Shown here: positions 18,701-26,826 of the stretch, piece after piece
Numbering within the stretch: the first letter of the stretch is position 1
How the letters are laid out: every line of letters starts with the position of its first letter
From: Dactylococcopsis salina PCC 8305
GTDB taxonomy: Bacteria > Cyanobacteriota > Cyanobacteriia > Cyanobacteriales > Rubidibacteraceae
DNA: 64,000 bases
Direction: 5' to 3'
Assembly (NCBI RefSeq): GCF_000317615.1
Contig: NC_019780.1
Span: 2,687,840-2,751,839 of the forward strand
Made by a program: the position numbers and the translations under genes
Notes under the pieces: generated by a model
Told to the model about the DNA's origin: nothing
Database searches by the model: none
What the model saw: the letters and a program-made list of their open reading frames with translations, nothing else

Positions 18701-19597
18701 CCACCCAACTTAGAAGCCAGTAACTTAACGGTTGATCTCGCCACAGCTTCCGAAGGAACGGTGATTGGCACTCTCAACGCCAGTGATCCCAATTCAAATC
18801 CCCTCACTTATGCCATTACTGAAGGGAACACCGACAACAACCAAAATGGCACTTCTCCTGTAAGCGTTAATGATAGTGGCGAAATTATCCTTCAAGATAT
18901 AGATGATCTAACCTCCAATCTAGCCACTACCTTCACCTTTACCGCAACTGTCACCGATACCGAAGACTTAACTGATGAAGCCGAGATTACGGTTGATCTA
19001 GGAGTGGAAACAGCGACTCCAAGCAGTGTTTTCGGAAGTTTAGTTTTTGGAACACTGAATAACGATCAATTTAATACGAGTGATCTCGATAGTCTTGAAA
19101 CCGATCAAGATAAAATTCTTTTCTTTGGCGCTGGTAATACCTCCCTGGAGGGAACAGAGGGCGAGGGAAATAATCGCATTTACTTGGGTGCTGAGAGTGA
19201 CACAGTTTTAGCAACAGCGGGCGATCGGGTGTTTACCAAACAGGGAAACGATCAAATTTTAGTTGGGGCGAATAATCGCATTTACGCGGGAGAGGGAGAC
19301 GATCGCTTATTTGTGGCGACAGAAGGAAATAATGTCTTAAGAGGAGGAAACGGCGACGATCAATTTTGGATTGCCAACGGAAACCTCCCAGACAGTGCGA
19401 ACACCATCACTGATTTCACATCGGGAGAAGATGTACTAGGGATTAGTGGCTTTCCCAATATCGCATTTGATGACCTGAGTTTAAATTCAGCAGGAGAAAA
19501 CACAGTCATTGGCTTTGATCCAGAAACACCTTTGGTTGAGTTACAAGGTATTGAAGCAACTTCTCTCAGTGCTGAGGATTTCGTCTTTTTATCTTAA
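15746..19597 (+). CDS. Surface protein with three tandem NIDO-like/cadherin-like modules and an RTX-like C-terminus
   Basis: The 1,283-aa product has a good ribosome site (AGGAGA, 8 nt before ATG). Three modules of about 328 residues (nt 15750, 16730 and 17715 onward) each hold a beta domain with the conserved lines GNSFRFYD, GIIAPFWDDL and GTSATVGVKAPG, resembling nidogen-type extracellular domains, followed by a cadherin-like domain (TDADQFTIDSENGTL, DFESPTDAN). Modules 2 and 3 are nearly identical in long stretches. A further cadherin-like domain precedes a C-terminal region from about nt 19035 with GNDQ, GEGDDR and GGNGDDQF motifs, which resemble RTX-type calcium-binding repeats; such tails often accompany type I secretion. 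No Sec signal peptide is visible. An extracellular adhesion role is inferred. Confidence 0.85.
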   Translation: MAVQYIAESIDYETLDLIPGEEGVVNVSDLSQADDAIAPIDLGEGNSFRFYDTDYASLSVDTNGRLIFGTGNSQFENTNLTSNEITPGIIAPFWDDLRANSGVAEVDSPEDDLILYQIEENRIIIEWNNVHFFDGGQTTDGLTFQAILELNTGDNNGEITFNYGDLSEEDLEENNGTSATVGVKAPGSQTENSLDRTLVSFDQNSPLLGDTEAISLTPNVIEDNAIIITSPVSVDFPEAETDPAYRILTNASDDVTLAYSITGGTDADQFTIDSENGTLTFTNPPDFESPTDANADNIYEVTVNASDGETSDEETVLITVTDEQEAPPTDTQYIASSTDFEAIDLIPGEDNVVTVENLSNTDDEIASITLGEGNSFRFYDSDYTNLTIDSNGRLIFGTGESAFNNTDLTSPEFSPGIIAPFWDDLITNSTAANPDTPEDDLILSQIEDNRIIIEWSNVHFISEGDTTDGITFQAILELNTGDDNGRITFNYVDLSEEEVEENNGTSATVGVKAPGTQDNSSFDRTLVSFNQENPLIGENQAIELTPNTIDPNTIAITSPTAVDVPEETPETAYTVLVNAPDEATVTYSITGGTDADQFTIDSENGTLTFTNPPDFESPTDANEDNIYEVIINASDGENSDEETVLITVTDEQETPPTDTQYIASSTDFEAIDLIPGEDNVVTVENLSNTDDDIASITLGEGNSFRFYDSDYTNLAIDSNGRLIFGTGESAFSNTDLTSPEFSPGIIAPFWDDLITNSTAANPDTPEDDLKLYQIEENRIIIEWNNVHFFDGGQTTDGLTFQAILELNTGDNNGEITFNYVDLSEEDLEENNGTSATVGVKAPGTQDNFSFDRTLVSFNQENPLIGENQAIELTPNPIDPNALLIIGPRFVTFLEESAGTPYTVITNSPEAENLTYSISGGADADQFTIDSESGELSFNTLPDFESPTDANEDNIYEVSLTADDGETQATQDLSIAITNQQEQTGQPPNLEASNLTVDLATASEGTVIGTLNASDPNSNPLTYAITEGNTDNNQNGTSPVSVNDSGEIILQDIDDLTSNLATTFTFTATVTDTEDLTDEAEITVDLGVETATPSSVFGSLVFGTLNNDQFNTSDLDSLETDQDKILFFGAGNTSLEGTEGEGNNRIYLGAESDTVLATAGDRVFTKQGNDQILVGANNRIYAGEGDDRLFVATEGNNVLRGGNGDDQFWIANGNLPDSANTITDFTSGEDVLGISGFPNIAFDDLSLNSAGENTVIGFDPETPLVELQGIEATSLSAEDFVFLS

Positions 19598-19775
19598 TGC
19601 AACAAGTGGAGTAGGTTGGGTGGAGTTTACGAAACCCAACACCAATCAGTCATTAGTCATTAGGTAGAGACGTTCCATACTTCGACAAGCTCAGTAACAG
19701 GAACGTCTCCACGCGAAACCCAACACCAATTATAAGCAATTACTTGAAGTTGATCTAAAAAGCAGTCTCGGTTTA
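19598..19775. repeat. Intergenic composite of short dispersed palindromic repeats
   Basis: This stretch contains a TAGGTTGGGT ... ACCCAACACC unit (about 19611-19644) and a TAGGTAGAGACGTTCC ... GGAACGTCTC palindrome with a further ACCCAACACC (about 19659-19733). Related units recur near 48110, 49100, 56920, 57005, 57090 and 62375. No gene is seen. Confidence 0.7.
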
Positions 19776-22055
19776 CTAACCATCAGATTGGTTAAACTCT
19801 ATTATTTCCCCCTTAAACACATCAGCTAAATCTTTGGCGGCTTTCTTTAAAGTTTTCTCGTCTGTTTCGGTTTCCTCATTCTGATTCGTTTCTGGAACAT
19901 CTGAAACATCTACAGTTGAATCTGTCGCCGTTTCCTCATTCTGATTCGTTTCTGAAACGTCTGGAGTCGAGATTGATCTCGTTTCAGTAACTTCTGGCTC
20001 TTTTTTAACCTCTTCTACAACAGGAGAGGGTTTTCTATTTTCTTGGGGAGGAGGTGGGAGAGGATTATCCGTTTTTTTTTCAGGGGTTGATACGGGAGAC
20101 GCTGCGGATTGAAATTTTTGCTCTCCTTTGACTTCCAATTTAACGGTAATGTCTCGTTTCAGAATTGCAGTTAAGGCTTGTTCTAAGTCTTTTTGACGTT
20201 TCTTCGCAAAGGGGAAAAGGTGTTGGTTTCTCACTCCTACTACGGCAATATTCCCCTCTATAGCTAATAAAGAACAGTGATCCTTAACTAAGGGTTTCGT
20301 GGGAGGAGGTAATCTCTCCAACATCTGCGTCCAAATTTGAACAACATTTGCTGTGTCTGGGGTTTCTGAAGGTGCGGTTGTGGTTTCCGATTCTGATTTT
20401 ACTGCCGTCGTTTTGGGAACTTCCGATGGTGGCGATGGTTGTTCTGGTTTCGCTGGGGGTTTTGGTTTGGGTTCATCTTTTGATGCTGTTTGAGGAAGAG
20501 AAACGGTTTTTACAAGGGGTGAGGTTTCTGTTGATGGCTGATTAACCGCTAATAATCCCAATAAGGTGACTTCTAGCCATAGGCGAGGTTGAGTGGTTTG
20601 TTTAACTTGTGCTTCGCTTTTTTGTAGGTGTTTTTGTCCTGCTAAAATTTCCCTAACTTCCCAGTCTTGAGCTAATTTACAGATTTGTTCCCAAGTGGAT
20701 GCGGTGAGGGCGACTAATTCGGAACGTTGAGGGGCGGTTTTCGCGATGAGTAAGTCTCGATACAATCCCGCTAGGCTTTCTAAAACAATAATTGGTTCTC
20801 GTCCTCGATCGAGCAGTTGACGACATAAAGTTACAATTTGCTCCCCATTTTCCTGTTTAATGGCTTGTAACAGGGCGATTAAATCCTGTTCTGGAATCGC
20901 ACCGACTAAATCCCAAACTCGATCGAGGCTAATTTCACCAGATAATAAACTCAGTTGATCTAAAAGACTTTGAGCATCTCTCAACCCCCCATGAGACACT
21001 TGTGCAATGACAGTTAGAGCTTCTTCTGTGATTTCAATTTGTTCTTTTTGTGCAATGTATCGCAAATGAGCAATCATCGCCGAGAGAGGGATGCGTTGGA
21101 AATCAAACCGTTGACACCGAGAGATAATGGTGGGAATCACTCGTTGCGGATCAGTGGTAGCGAGAACAAAAACGACTCTTGGCGGCGGTTCTTCTAAGGT
21201 TTTGAGGAGAGCATTAAACGCCGCCGTACTGAGCATATGGCAATTATGAACTAAAAGTCCATTCGCCACAAAATTATGATTCTGTTCCACTTCTAAATCA
21301 TAAACCGATTCTTTACCAACGCGGTGGACAGATTCTACCTTCTCCAAATTTGTACTCCATTGAGGGAATTGATATTCCACATCCACATTCACAGGGGATA
21401 GTATCTTGATTCCAGCTTTGAGGTTTTTTGCTTTGATCCATCCTTGATCAGTCCGAATTAGATGATTTTCTGTACAGCGAAGTTCACGGTGGGTCGTTTT
21501 GATCTTGACGGTGGGTTTTACTCCCTGATTGAGCCATCGTAATACTTTTTTCTCTTCCCATCTTTGAGTAGTTTCGTTATAGCTGAGAACTTTTTTCCCT
21601 TCCAAGTCGGGATTATCTATTCTCATTACTCCTGCCGAAGTCTGGATTAAGGAATCACCAGTTAAACACTCGTCAATCACATATAATTTATAACGACACT
21701 TCACGGGAGCAAAACTCGATCGATCGATAATCTCGCGAATATTATCAACACCCGTATTACTCGCCGCGTCGATTTCAACAATATCCAAAGCAGAACCATT
21801 AACGATCGAGCGACAGACTTCGCACTGATTACAAGGTTGCGCCGTTGGTTGCTTGCTATTAATACAATTCAGTGATTTCGCTAAAATTCGTGCTGAGGAG
21901 GTTTTACCCGTTCCGCGCGGACCACTAAACAAATAAGCAGGAGCAATCCGTTGACGCTCGATCGCATTACTAAGCGTGTCCCCGATCGCACTTTGTCCCA
22001 CCAGATCAGCAAAAGTCTGCGGACGATATTTCTGATGGAGCGGTTCATAAGGCAT
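19776..22055 (-). CDS. dnaX: DNA polymerase III subunits gamma/tau, interrupted by a mini-intein
   Basis: Clamp-loader ATPase. Walker A GPRGTGKT and a zinc module of four Cys (C-x10-C-x2-C-x2-C) precede the Walker B line VIDE|CHMLS, which the intein splits exactly between E and C. The normal AAA+ line AAFNALLKTLEEPPP follows. A Pro/Glu/Thr-rich linker (about nt 19830-20540) leads to a tau-type C-terminus. The start is set at ATG 22055 (MPYEPLHQKYRPQ) because that is where family similarity begins; a 14-codon upstream extension would run into the terminator of psb30. The precursor is 759 aa including the 142-aa intein. Without splicing the ATPase site would be non-functional. Confidence 0.95.
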   Translation of the reverse strand: MPYEPLHQKYRPQTFADLVGQSAIGDTLSNAIERQRIAPAYLFSGPRGTGKTSSARILAKSLNCINSKQPTAQPCNQCEVCRSIVNGSALDIVEIDAASNTGVDNIREIIDRSSFAPVKCRYKLYVIDECLTGDSLIQTSAGVMRIDNPDLEGKKVLSYNETTQRWEEKKVLRWLNQGVKPTVKIKTTHRELRCTENHLIRTDQGWIKAKNLKAGIKILSPVNVDVEYQFPQWSTNLEKVESVHRVGKESVYDLEVEQNHNFVANGLLVHNCHMLSTAAFNALLKTLEEPPPRVVFVLATTDPQRVIPTIISRCQRFDFQRIPLSAMIAHLRYIAQKEQIEITEEALTVIAQVSHGGLRDAQSLLDQLSLLSGEISLDRVWDLVGAIPEQDLIALLQAIKQENGEQIVTLCRQLLDRGREPIIVLESLAGLYRDLLIAKTAPQRSELVALTASTWEQICKLAQDWEVREILAGQKHLQKSEAQVKQTTQPRLWLEVTLLGLLAVNQPSTETSPLVKTVSLPQTASKDEPKPKPPAKPEQPSPPSEVPKTTAVKSESETTTAPSETPDTANVVQIWTQMLERLPPPTKPLVKDHCSLLAIEGNIAVVGVRNQHLFPFAKKRQKDLEQALTAILKRDITVKLEVKGEQKFQSAASPVSTPEKKTDNPLPPPPQENRKPSPVVEEVKKEPEVTETRSISTPDVSETNQNEETATDSTVDVSDVPETNQNEETETDEKTLKKAAKDLADVFKGEIIEFNQSDG
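21243..21668 (-). other. Mini-intein (142 aa) within DnaX
   Basis: It begins with Cys (CLTGDSLIQT, block A), has a TENHLIRT-type block B, a block F-like stretch (VYDLEVEQNHNFVANGLLVHN) and ends HN followed by Cys of the extein (CHM). At 142 aa it lacks the LAGLIDADG homing-endonuclease blocks. The site is the conserved DEAD/DECH Walker B box. Synechocystis DnaX carries an intein with a very similar N-terminus, by recall of the family. It should splice autocatalytically from the sequence. Confidence 0.95.
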
Positions 22056-22091
22056 AACAGTTCCCACCACTGACAAAAATGCAGACAAAAT

Positions 22092-22119
22092 CAGCAAGGC
22101 AGCTTAAACCACCTTGCTG
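22092..22119 (-). terminator. Probable terminator after psb30
   Basis: An 8-bp perfect stem CAGCAAGG / CCTTGCTG with a 12-nt loop lies between psb30 (stop at 22152) and the dnaX start (22055). A T-rich stretch follows on the minus strand, which fits psb30 transcription ending before dnaX. Confidence 0.6.
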
Positions 22120-22151
22120 TTCTTTCTTTATTATGACGTTTTTCTAATGCT

Positions 22152-22283
22152 TTAGAGGTCGCCTCCACGCACTGCGAGTAAAAAAATCACGATCGGACCG
22201 GAAATCATAATTAACGCCACAAAAGTTAACTGAAAAATCACTTCATAATTGACGTTTCCTAAAAAACTGGTTAAGGCTTCCAT
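22152..22283 (-). CDS. psb30: Photosystem II protein Psb30 (Ycf12), 43 aa
   Basis: A 43-residue frame starts [10 protein letters not shown], has one hydrophobic segment ([20 protein letters not shown]) and ends LLAVRGGDL. The EVI-x-QLT, GP-x-VIFLLA and GGDL/GGNL ending are characteristic of Psb30/Ycf12, a single-span subunit at the edge of the PSII core in the thylakoid membrane. A strong ribosome site (GAGGAG) sits 7 nt before ATG. It is monocistronic: a terminator follows and dnaX lies 97 bp downstream. Confidence 0.88.
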   Translation of the reverse strand: MEALTSFLGNVNYEVIFQLTFVALIMISGPIVIFLLAVRGGDL

Positions 22284-22526
22284 ATTCTCTCCTCTCGTTG
22301 TTACGGTACGATTCTTATAATAATTAGTTTTCTTCCAACATAAAATACTAACCGCTACTGATCAACTTCTTTAGAAATGCTTAACAAAACTTTATAAACT
22401 GCTGATTCGGTCATTTTACAAGTCAGGGCTGTTTCATTCTCTTAAAATTAAGGGAGGTAGGGAGATGGCGCGATCGCGCCGATCATTACTCCTGATCTCA
22501 ATAAACCCTTTGCTTTTAATGGAAGA

Positions 22527-23555
22527 ATGCAACATCTCACCATTTCCCAGCCCGACGATTGGCATCTACATCTCCGTGACGGTGCAACACTGAAAGCAGT
22601 TCTACCCTACACGGTGCGTCAGTTTGCCCGCGCGATCGTCATGCCGAATTTGAAGCCCCCGATTCGCTCAGTTACCGATGCAACCGCCTATCGCGATCGC
22701 ATCCTTGCTGCCATTCCAGAAGGCGAACAGTTTGAGCCATTGATGACGCTCTACCTCACCGACAACACTAGCCCCGACGAGATTTTCCGAGCGAAGGAAT
22801 CTCAGTTCATCAAAGCGGTCAAATACTACCCAGCCGGGGCAACGACTAACTCTGATTCTGGTGTGACCGATATTCGCAAGTGCGATCGCGTTTTTGAAGC
22901 AATGCAGGAGGTAGATATGCCGTTATTACTGCACGGGGAAGTAACTGATCACGATGTTGATCCGTTCGATCGGGAGAAGGTATTTATCGATCGACATTTA
23001 ATCCCCCTCAAGCAAAGATTTCCGAACCTGCGGGTGGTGCTTGAGCATATCACGACTTCTGATGCGGTGCAGTATGTCCTCTCGGCAAGCGCGATCGCAG
23101 CCACCCTTACGCCACAACATTTGTTATTTAACCGTCAAGCCCTGTTCCAAGGCGGTCTGCGCCCCCATTTTTATTGCCTACCCATTTTGAAACGGGAGGA
23201 GCATCGTCAGGCTTTATTGCAAGCAGCAACATCAGGGAATCCGAAGTTTTTTCTCGGTACTGATAGCGCTCCCCATACCCGCACCAGCAAAGAAACTTCC
23301 TGTGGTTGCGCGGGATGCTTTTCGGCTCTCCACGCCCTTGAGTTGTATGCCGAAGCATTTGAAAGCGTGCAAGCCCTAGATCAACTGGAGGCTTTCGCTA
23401 GTTTCTATGGTCCCGATTTTTATCAACTACCGCGTAATACCAAGCAAATTACCTTATCTAAAACCACCTGGCGCGTTCGGGATCAAGTTCCATTGCTGGA
23501 ATCTGGGATCGTTCCTTTGGGGGCAGGGCGAGAAATGACCTGGCACATAGTATGA
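22527..23555 (+). CDS. pyrC: Dihydroorotase, class II (E. coli PyrC type)
   Basis: The 342-aa product, the family's usual length, interconverts carbamoyl-aspartate and dihydroorotate in pyrimidine synthesis. Metal site residues are visible: WHLHLRDG (two His), the carbamylated Lys in [19 protein letters not shown], and the Asp in GTDSAPH. It is a binuclear zinc enzyme. Extra PyrC copies occur in zinc-responsive clusters of other bacteria, and this gene stands 0.7 kb from the first Zur box, but no Zur box precedes it here. No operon partner is obvious. Confidence 0.93.
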   Translation: MQHLTISQPDDWHLHLRDGATLKAVLPYTVRQFARAIVMPNLKPPIRSVTDATAYRDRILAAIPEGEQFEPLMTLYLTDNTSPDEIFRAKESQFIKAVKYYPAGATTNSDSGVTDIRKCDRVFEAMQEVDMPLLLHGEVTDHDVDPFDREKVFIDRHLIPLKQRFPNLRVVLEHITTSDAVQYVLSASAIAATLTPQHLLFNRQALFQGGLRPHFYCLPILKREEHRQALLQAATSGNPKFFLGTDSAPHTRTSKETSCGCAGCFSALHALELYAEAFESVQALDQLEAFASFYGPDFYQLPRNTKQITLSKTTWRVRDQVPLLESGIVPLGAGREMTWHIV

Positions 23556-23572
23556 CATTCCCCGAAAGTGTC

Positions 23573-23717
23573 TCATCAGTTAGACTGTTACGGTTAACCA
23601 GTCAGAAAGCCATCCGTTTCAAACGGATGGATGAATGACACTTAAAGGCTTTAGCCTTCTGTGTCCTTGTAATTTGGCATTTCTAAGGTATCAATCCAAT
23701 CTTCCACTAACTGTGTC
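23573..23717. other. Intergenic palindromes and a minus-strand stub
   Basis: CCATCCGTTT / AAACGGATGG (about 23609-23630) is a 10-bp hairpin and AAGGCT-TTAGCCTT follows. On the minus strand a short frame (MTQLVEDWIDTLEMPNYKDTEG then stop, about 23654-23719) starts at a possible ATG overlapping the Uma2 remnant. It may be the end of a lost gene or of a mobile element; I cannot identify it. Confidence 0.4.
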
Positions 23718-24176
23718 ATGGTTTTCCGTTTATGCCTAGCATATAGTCTCAGTTTTTCGACTGCTATTAATCAACTGGGAAAAGCAAAAAAATTAGCTTA
23801 TGCTTTTACAGAACTCCGTTGTACGTTTGCTGGACGCTCCATCGTTCCAGATATCGCTGTATTTGAGTGGCAAAGAATCCCGTTAGATGAAAATGGTCAA
23901 ATTGTTGATCGATTTGAAATCGCTCCAGATTGGATTGTTGAAATTCTCTCTCCTAAACAATCGACAAATCGGGTAATTCGCAAAATTGTCTTTTGTCTTA
24001 AAAATGGTACAAAATTAGGTTATCTCATTGACGCTGACGATCAATCAATAACAGTCTTTCAGCCGGATCGACTCCCTGAAGTAAAAGAGAAACAAGATGT
24101 TTTACCCGTATTAGACGCTTTGCAGGATTGGCAAATTACTGTAGAAGACGTATTTAACTATCTAAGTTTTACCTAA
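23718..24176 (+). pseudogene. Uma2 family nuclease-like gene, N-terminally truncated
   Basis: From about residue 16 the protein follows the Uma2 (DUF820, PD-(D/E)XK-like) pattern: INQLGKAKKLAYAF, GRSIVPDIAVFEW, PDWIVEILSP, LGYLIDADDQSI. The usual first 40-50 residues (start of the fold, with the EEF/YE-x-x-x-GE segment) are absent, and the 15 residues before the match look unrelated. The upstream DNA is a palindromic repeat region, so the gene has probably lost its 5' end. Confidence 0.65.
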
Positions 24177-24237
24177 GAACTAGGAATAGTCTCTATAGCG
24201 GTACGCAACAGACTAATCAAGAGTCTGTTAAAATAAA

Positions 24238-24254
24238 ACGATAATGATTATCAT
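24238..24254. promoter_or_regulatory. Zur box A
   Basis: ACGATAATGATTATCAT matches 16 of 17 positions of the perfect palindromes elsewhere in this window. It ends 12 bp before the start of the COG0523-like gene, where it would block transcription when zinc is sufficient. Confidence 0.8.
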
Positions 24255-24266
24255 TGTAGATTTTTT

Positions 24267-25025
24267 ATGAGTTCTCCTTCTCTAATTGCAGTAGCAGGAC
24301 CCTCTGGCAGTGGGAAAACCACTTGGATTAGCCAGTATTTAAAACAACCCGCTACTCCCACCTATTACCTTTGTCCAGGCTTAGGGAATGCTTCAGTTGA
24401 TCTTGCTAGTATCGATTATCGCTTTCCTTGGATACAAACGATTCCAGACACAGAAGCGCAAACTATTCTCAGCAGACTCTCGGAAGAAACAGTGGTTTAT
24501 GTGGAATTAGGGTTTTATTTGGATTTAGCCTCCCCTGTTCTCACTTCCTTTCCTTGTCATCGGGTGGCGGTTGTTCCTCCAGAAACCGAATCATCACAAT
24601 GGCACAACTTTGCCGATGAAATCATTACTGGCAATTCCGTTCAATCCTCACGATACGGTGACTCGCCTCAAATTTGGTCTAGCCCCTTAACGGGACAAGT
24701 ATTTGATCCGCCCAGCTTAGAAACAATTTGGATGGAAATCATCGGGGGCGCTTATGGTCAAGTGCAACGGGCGAAAGGTCTTTTTGAACTTCCTGATGGA
24801 ACGCTGATCCAGATGGATTTTGTCGATGCGCTTCCAGGTAGCGAGTATCGAGAATTAAATGTTCCTCGGTGGTTAGAAGGACGACCGAATCGTTTTAGCG
24901 GGATCGAAGTGGTGGGCTGGAATTTGGAAGAAAGCACCATTAAACAGATTTTACTGGAGAGTTGCTTATCAGATCATGCGCTGAGTCAGTACCAGAGTTA
25001 TTATCAGGAGACGATCGCGTTATGA
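24267..25025 (+). CDS. Degenerate COG0523/CobW-like P-loop protein
   Basis: This 252-aa protein has a P-loop (GPSGSGKTTW) at residues 10-18 and a CobW_C-like C-terminal domain (QRAKGLFELPDGTLIQMD, EVVGWNLEE). It lacks the family's CxCC metal motif and has no clear NKxD GTP-specificity motif, and is shorter than typical COG0523 proteins (compare the full-length one at 40049). It is first in an operon with two phosphoesterase-like genes (4-bp overlap with the next) behind a Zur box. A role in zinc trafficking under limitation is inferred; whether it still hydrolyses GTP is doubtful. Confidence 0.75.
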   Translation: MSSPSLIAVAGPSGSGKTTWISQYLKQPATPTYYLCPGLGNASVDLASIDYRFPWIQTIPDTEAQTILSRLSEETVVYVELGFYLDLASPVLTSFPCHRVAVVPPETESSQWHNFADEIITGNSVQSSRYGDSPQIWSSPLTGQVFDPPSLETIWMEIIGGAYGQVQRAKGLFELPDGTLIQMDFVDALPGSEYRELNVPRWLEGRPNRFSGIEVVGWNLEESTIKQILLESCLSDHALSQYQSYYQETIAL

Positions 25026-25831
25026 AATTAGCTGTTATGTCCTGTATTCACGGTAATTATGAAGCCTTAACTGCGGTTTTATCCGATATTGAAGCCCAAA
25101 AAGCCGATCGCGTTTACTGTTTAGGAGATTTAGTCGGTTATGGTCCTTATCCTAACGAAGTAGTTGAGTTAATTCGGGATTTAGAGATTCCCACCTGTCA
25201 AGGCTGTTGGGATGAAGATGTGGTGGAAGGGTTAGACGCTTGTGAGTGTAGTTATCCTTCGCAAATCGCAGAAAAACGGGGAAAAGTTGCCCATGAATGG
25301 ACCAATCGGGTTTTGAAGTCAGATGTGCGGGACTATTTAGCCAATTTACCGATGATTCTGAAAGAAGACAATCTCTGTTTTGTTCACGGTAGCCCCAACA
25401 GCCAACATGAATATCTCTTACCCGATACAGCAGGATTAATTGCACTGGAACGAGTTTTATCCACAGGGGTAGATACCTTGTTTTGTGGACATACCCACAT
25501 TCCTTATGTTCGGGAGTTAGACAATATGAAGTTATCGGTGCAAGTGCAACAACCCGAAAAAATGAGCAACAACACGCTGACCACGCCGATGAAACGAATT
25601 ATCAATGCTGGGTCAGTAGGAGAACCCCGTCACGGAAAACCTGATGCGACGTATGTTCTGTATGATACTGAAACTGAAGAAGTGACGTTGCGGGAAGTTC
25701 CTTATAATTACACCGCAACCTGTTTAGCCATTTTAGAACAAGGACTGCCCCCGATTTTTGCTTGGCGGTTAGCGCGAGGTCTGGAGTTTGCGGAAAAAGC
25801 AGATGATCCGACTCATGTTTGTCAAAAGTGA
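25022..25831 (+). CDS. Metallophosphoesterase-like protein with altered metal ligands
   Basis: The 269-aa start at 25022 is supported by AGGAG 10 nt upstream and the ATGA overlap with the previous gene. The calcineurin-like scaffold is clear: GDLVGYGPYPNEV, FVHGSP, FCGHTH, NAGSVGEPRHG. However the first motif reads SCIHGN where D-x-H normally gives SDIHGN, and the GNH(D/E) motif reads GCWDED, so two usual ligands are Cys or Trp. There are extra Cys in DACEC. Placed in a Zur operon, it may bind a different metal or use Cys ligands. The substrate is unknown. Confidence 0.78.
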   Translation: MKLAVMSCIHGNYEALTAVLSDIEAQKADRVYCLGDLVGYGPYPNEVVELIRDLEIPTCQGCWDEDVVEGLDACECSYPSQIAEKRGKVAHEWTNRVLKSDVRDYLANLPMILKEDNLCFVHGSPNSQHEYLLPDTAGLIALERVLSTGVDTLFCGHTHIPYVRELDNMKLSVQVQQPEKMSNNTLTTPMKRIINAGSVGEPRHGKPDATYVLYDTETEEVTLREVPYNYTATCLAILEQGLPPIFAWRLARGLEFAEKADDPTHVCQK

Positions 25832-25844
25832 GGAAGCTGGAACA

Positions 25845-26558
25845 ATGACACAGTGGGCGATTTTAAGCGGAATTGAAGGGAATTTACAGGCTTATGAGGC
25901 GGTTCTTGCTGATATTAAGGGTCAAGAAATTCCAGTTACAGCGATCTACATTCTAGGAGATAGCATTGGGTTACAGGGCGATAATGAAGCAGTGGTGCAA
26001 CGGATTCAGTTTCCTTACGCCGATGAAGTGAAGCCGCAAGTGTGTACAGGGTGGTGGGAAGAACAATGTTTTAACTTATATGCCCTGAGTGGATTTGGAG
26101 AAGCCCCAGAATTGCGCGATCGTTATGGGACTGATGCGATTCTCAAGTTATGGGAATCTGTTTCCAGAGAAACCGTACAATGGTTACGCAGTCTGGACTT
26201 TGGCTTTCACGAAGAAGACTGTTTGCTGATTCATGGCAGTACCGTAAGTTACGATGATGAACTAACTCCCGAAACACCAGCGATTCAAATCTGCGATCGC
26301 GTTCTCAGAGCAGAAGCAGAAACCTTATTCTGTGCGCGATCGGGGTTAACCTTTACCTACTCTGTGGAAAGGGCAAGTCTTGATTCTAGCACCCGAACCT
26401 TAGAAAAAACACAACAAACGTCACAAGAAACCCTAGCATCCTGCCGAGTGATTGGTGTGGGTAATGTGGGACAAACGCCCCAAAGAGCAACCTATACTTT
26501 ATATCAACCCTTGACTAAACAAGTAACTTTTCAAACCGTTGACTATGACTCCCACTAA
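25845..26558 (+). CDS. Catalytically degenerate metallophosphoesterase paralogue
   Basis: The 237-aa start at 25845 follows GAGG and lies 13 bp after the preceding stop. It aligns along the length of its neighbour: AILSGIEGNLQAYEAVL (for AVMSCIHGNYEALTAVL), LGDSIGLQGDNEAV, CTGWWEEQCF, LIHGS, LFCARSG (for LFCGHTH), VIGVGNVGQTPQRATY. Nearly all metal-binding residues are replaced, so it is probably a non-catalytic partner or regulator of the upstream protein. A 20-bp stretch of its 3' end recurs at 27681-27700. Confidence 0.7.
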   Translation: MTQWAILSGIEGNLQAYEAVLADIKGQEIPVTAIYILGDSIGLQGDNEAVVQRIQFPYADEVKPQVCTGWWEEQCFNLYALSGFGEAPELRDRYGTDAILKLWESVSRETVQWLRSLDFGFHEEDCLLIHGSTVSYDDELTPETPAIQICDRVLRAEAETLFCARSGLTFTYSVERASLDSSTRTLEKTQQTSQETLASCRVIGVGNVGQTPQRATYTLYQPLTKQVTFQTVDYDSH

Positions 26559-26598
26559 ACGGAATCACATCGGGAGGAGGGTCTAGGGTTCTACACTC

Positions 26599-26826
26599 TT
26601 ATAGATTCTCGATAAAATCCTCAGCCTTTACTTGTGCTTGCTTGAGAATCCCACTTAATGTACCAACTTTTAATTCGCTATGTAGGGGAACAACACATCC
26701 CACTTTACCCTCTTCAGTATTTTTCTTCATCACAACATGACTGCCTGTTTGTCGAACCTGCTTGAATCCTAAGCGTTCCAGTACCTTGATTGCCTTCTTG
26801 CTAGAGATTCGTGGTAACTTAGAGCC
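26599..26826 (-). pseudogene. hicA: hicA toxin gene lacking a start codon
   Basis: The minus-strand frame reads SKLPRISSKKAIKVLERLGFK ... GSHVVMKK ... VVPLHSELKVGTLSGILKQA, a full HicA-type dsRNA-binding toxin of about 75 residues with the catalytic GSH. Upstream in frame are GGC, then stop codons TAA and TAG; there is no ATG, GTG or TTG before the conserved SKLPRI. The 3' end of hicB runs into it in another frame. A small deletion at the hicB-hicA junction would explain both. Confidence 0.7.

Noticed and set aside
22527-23555. pyrC as a Zur-regulated spare copy
   Set aside because: No Zur-like palindrome was seen in its upstream region; proximity alone is weak.
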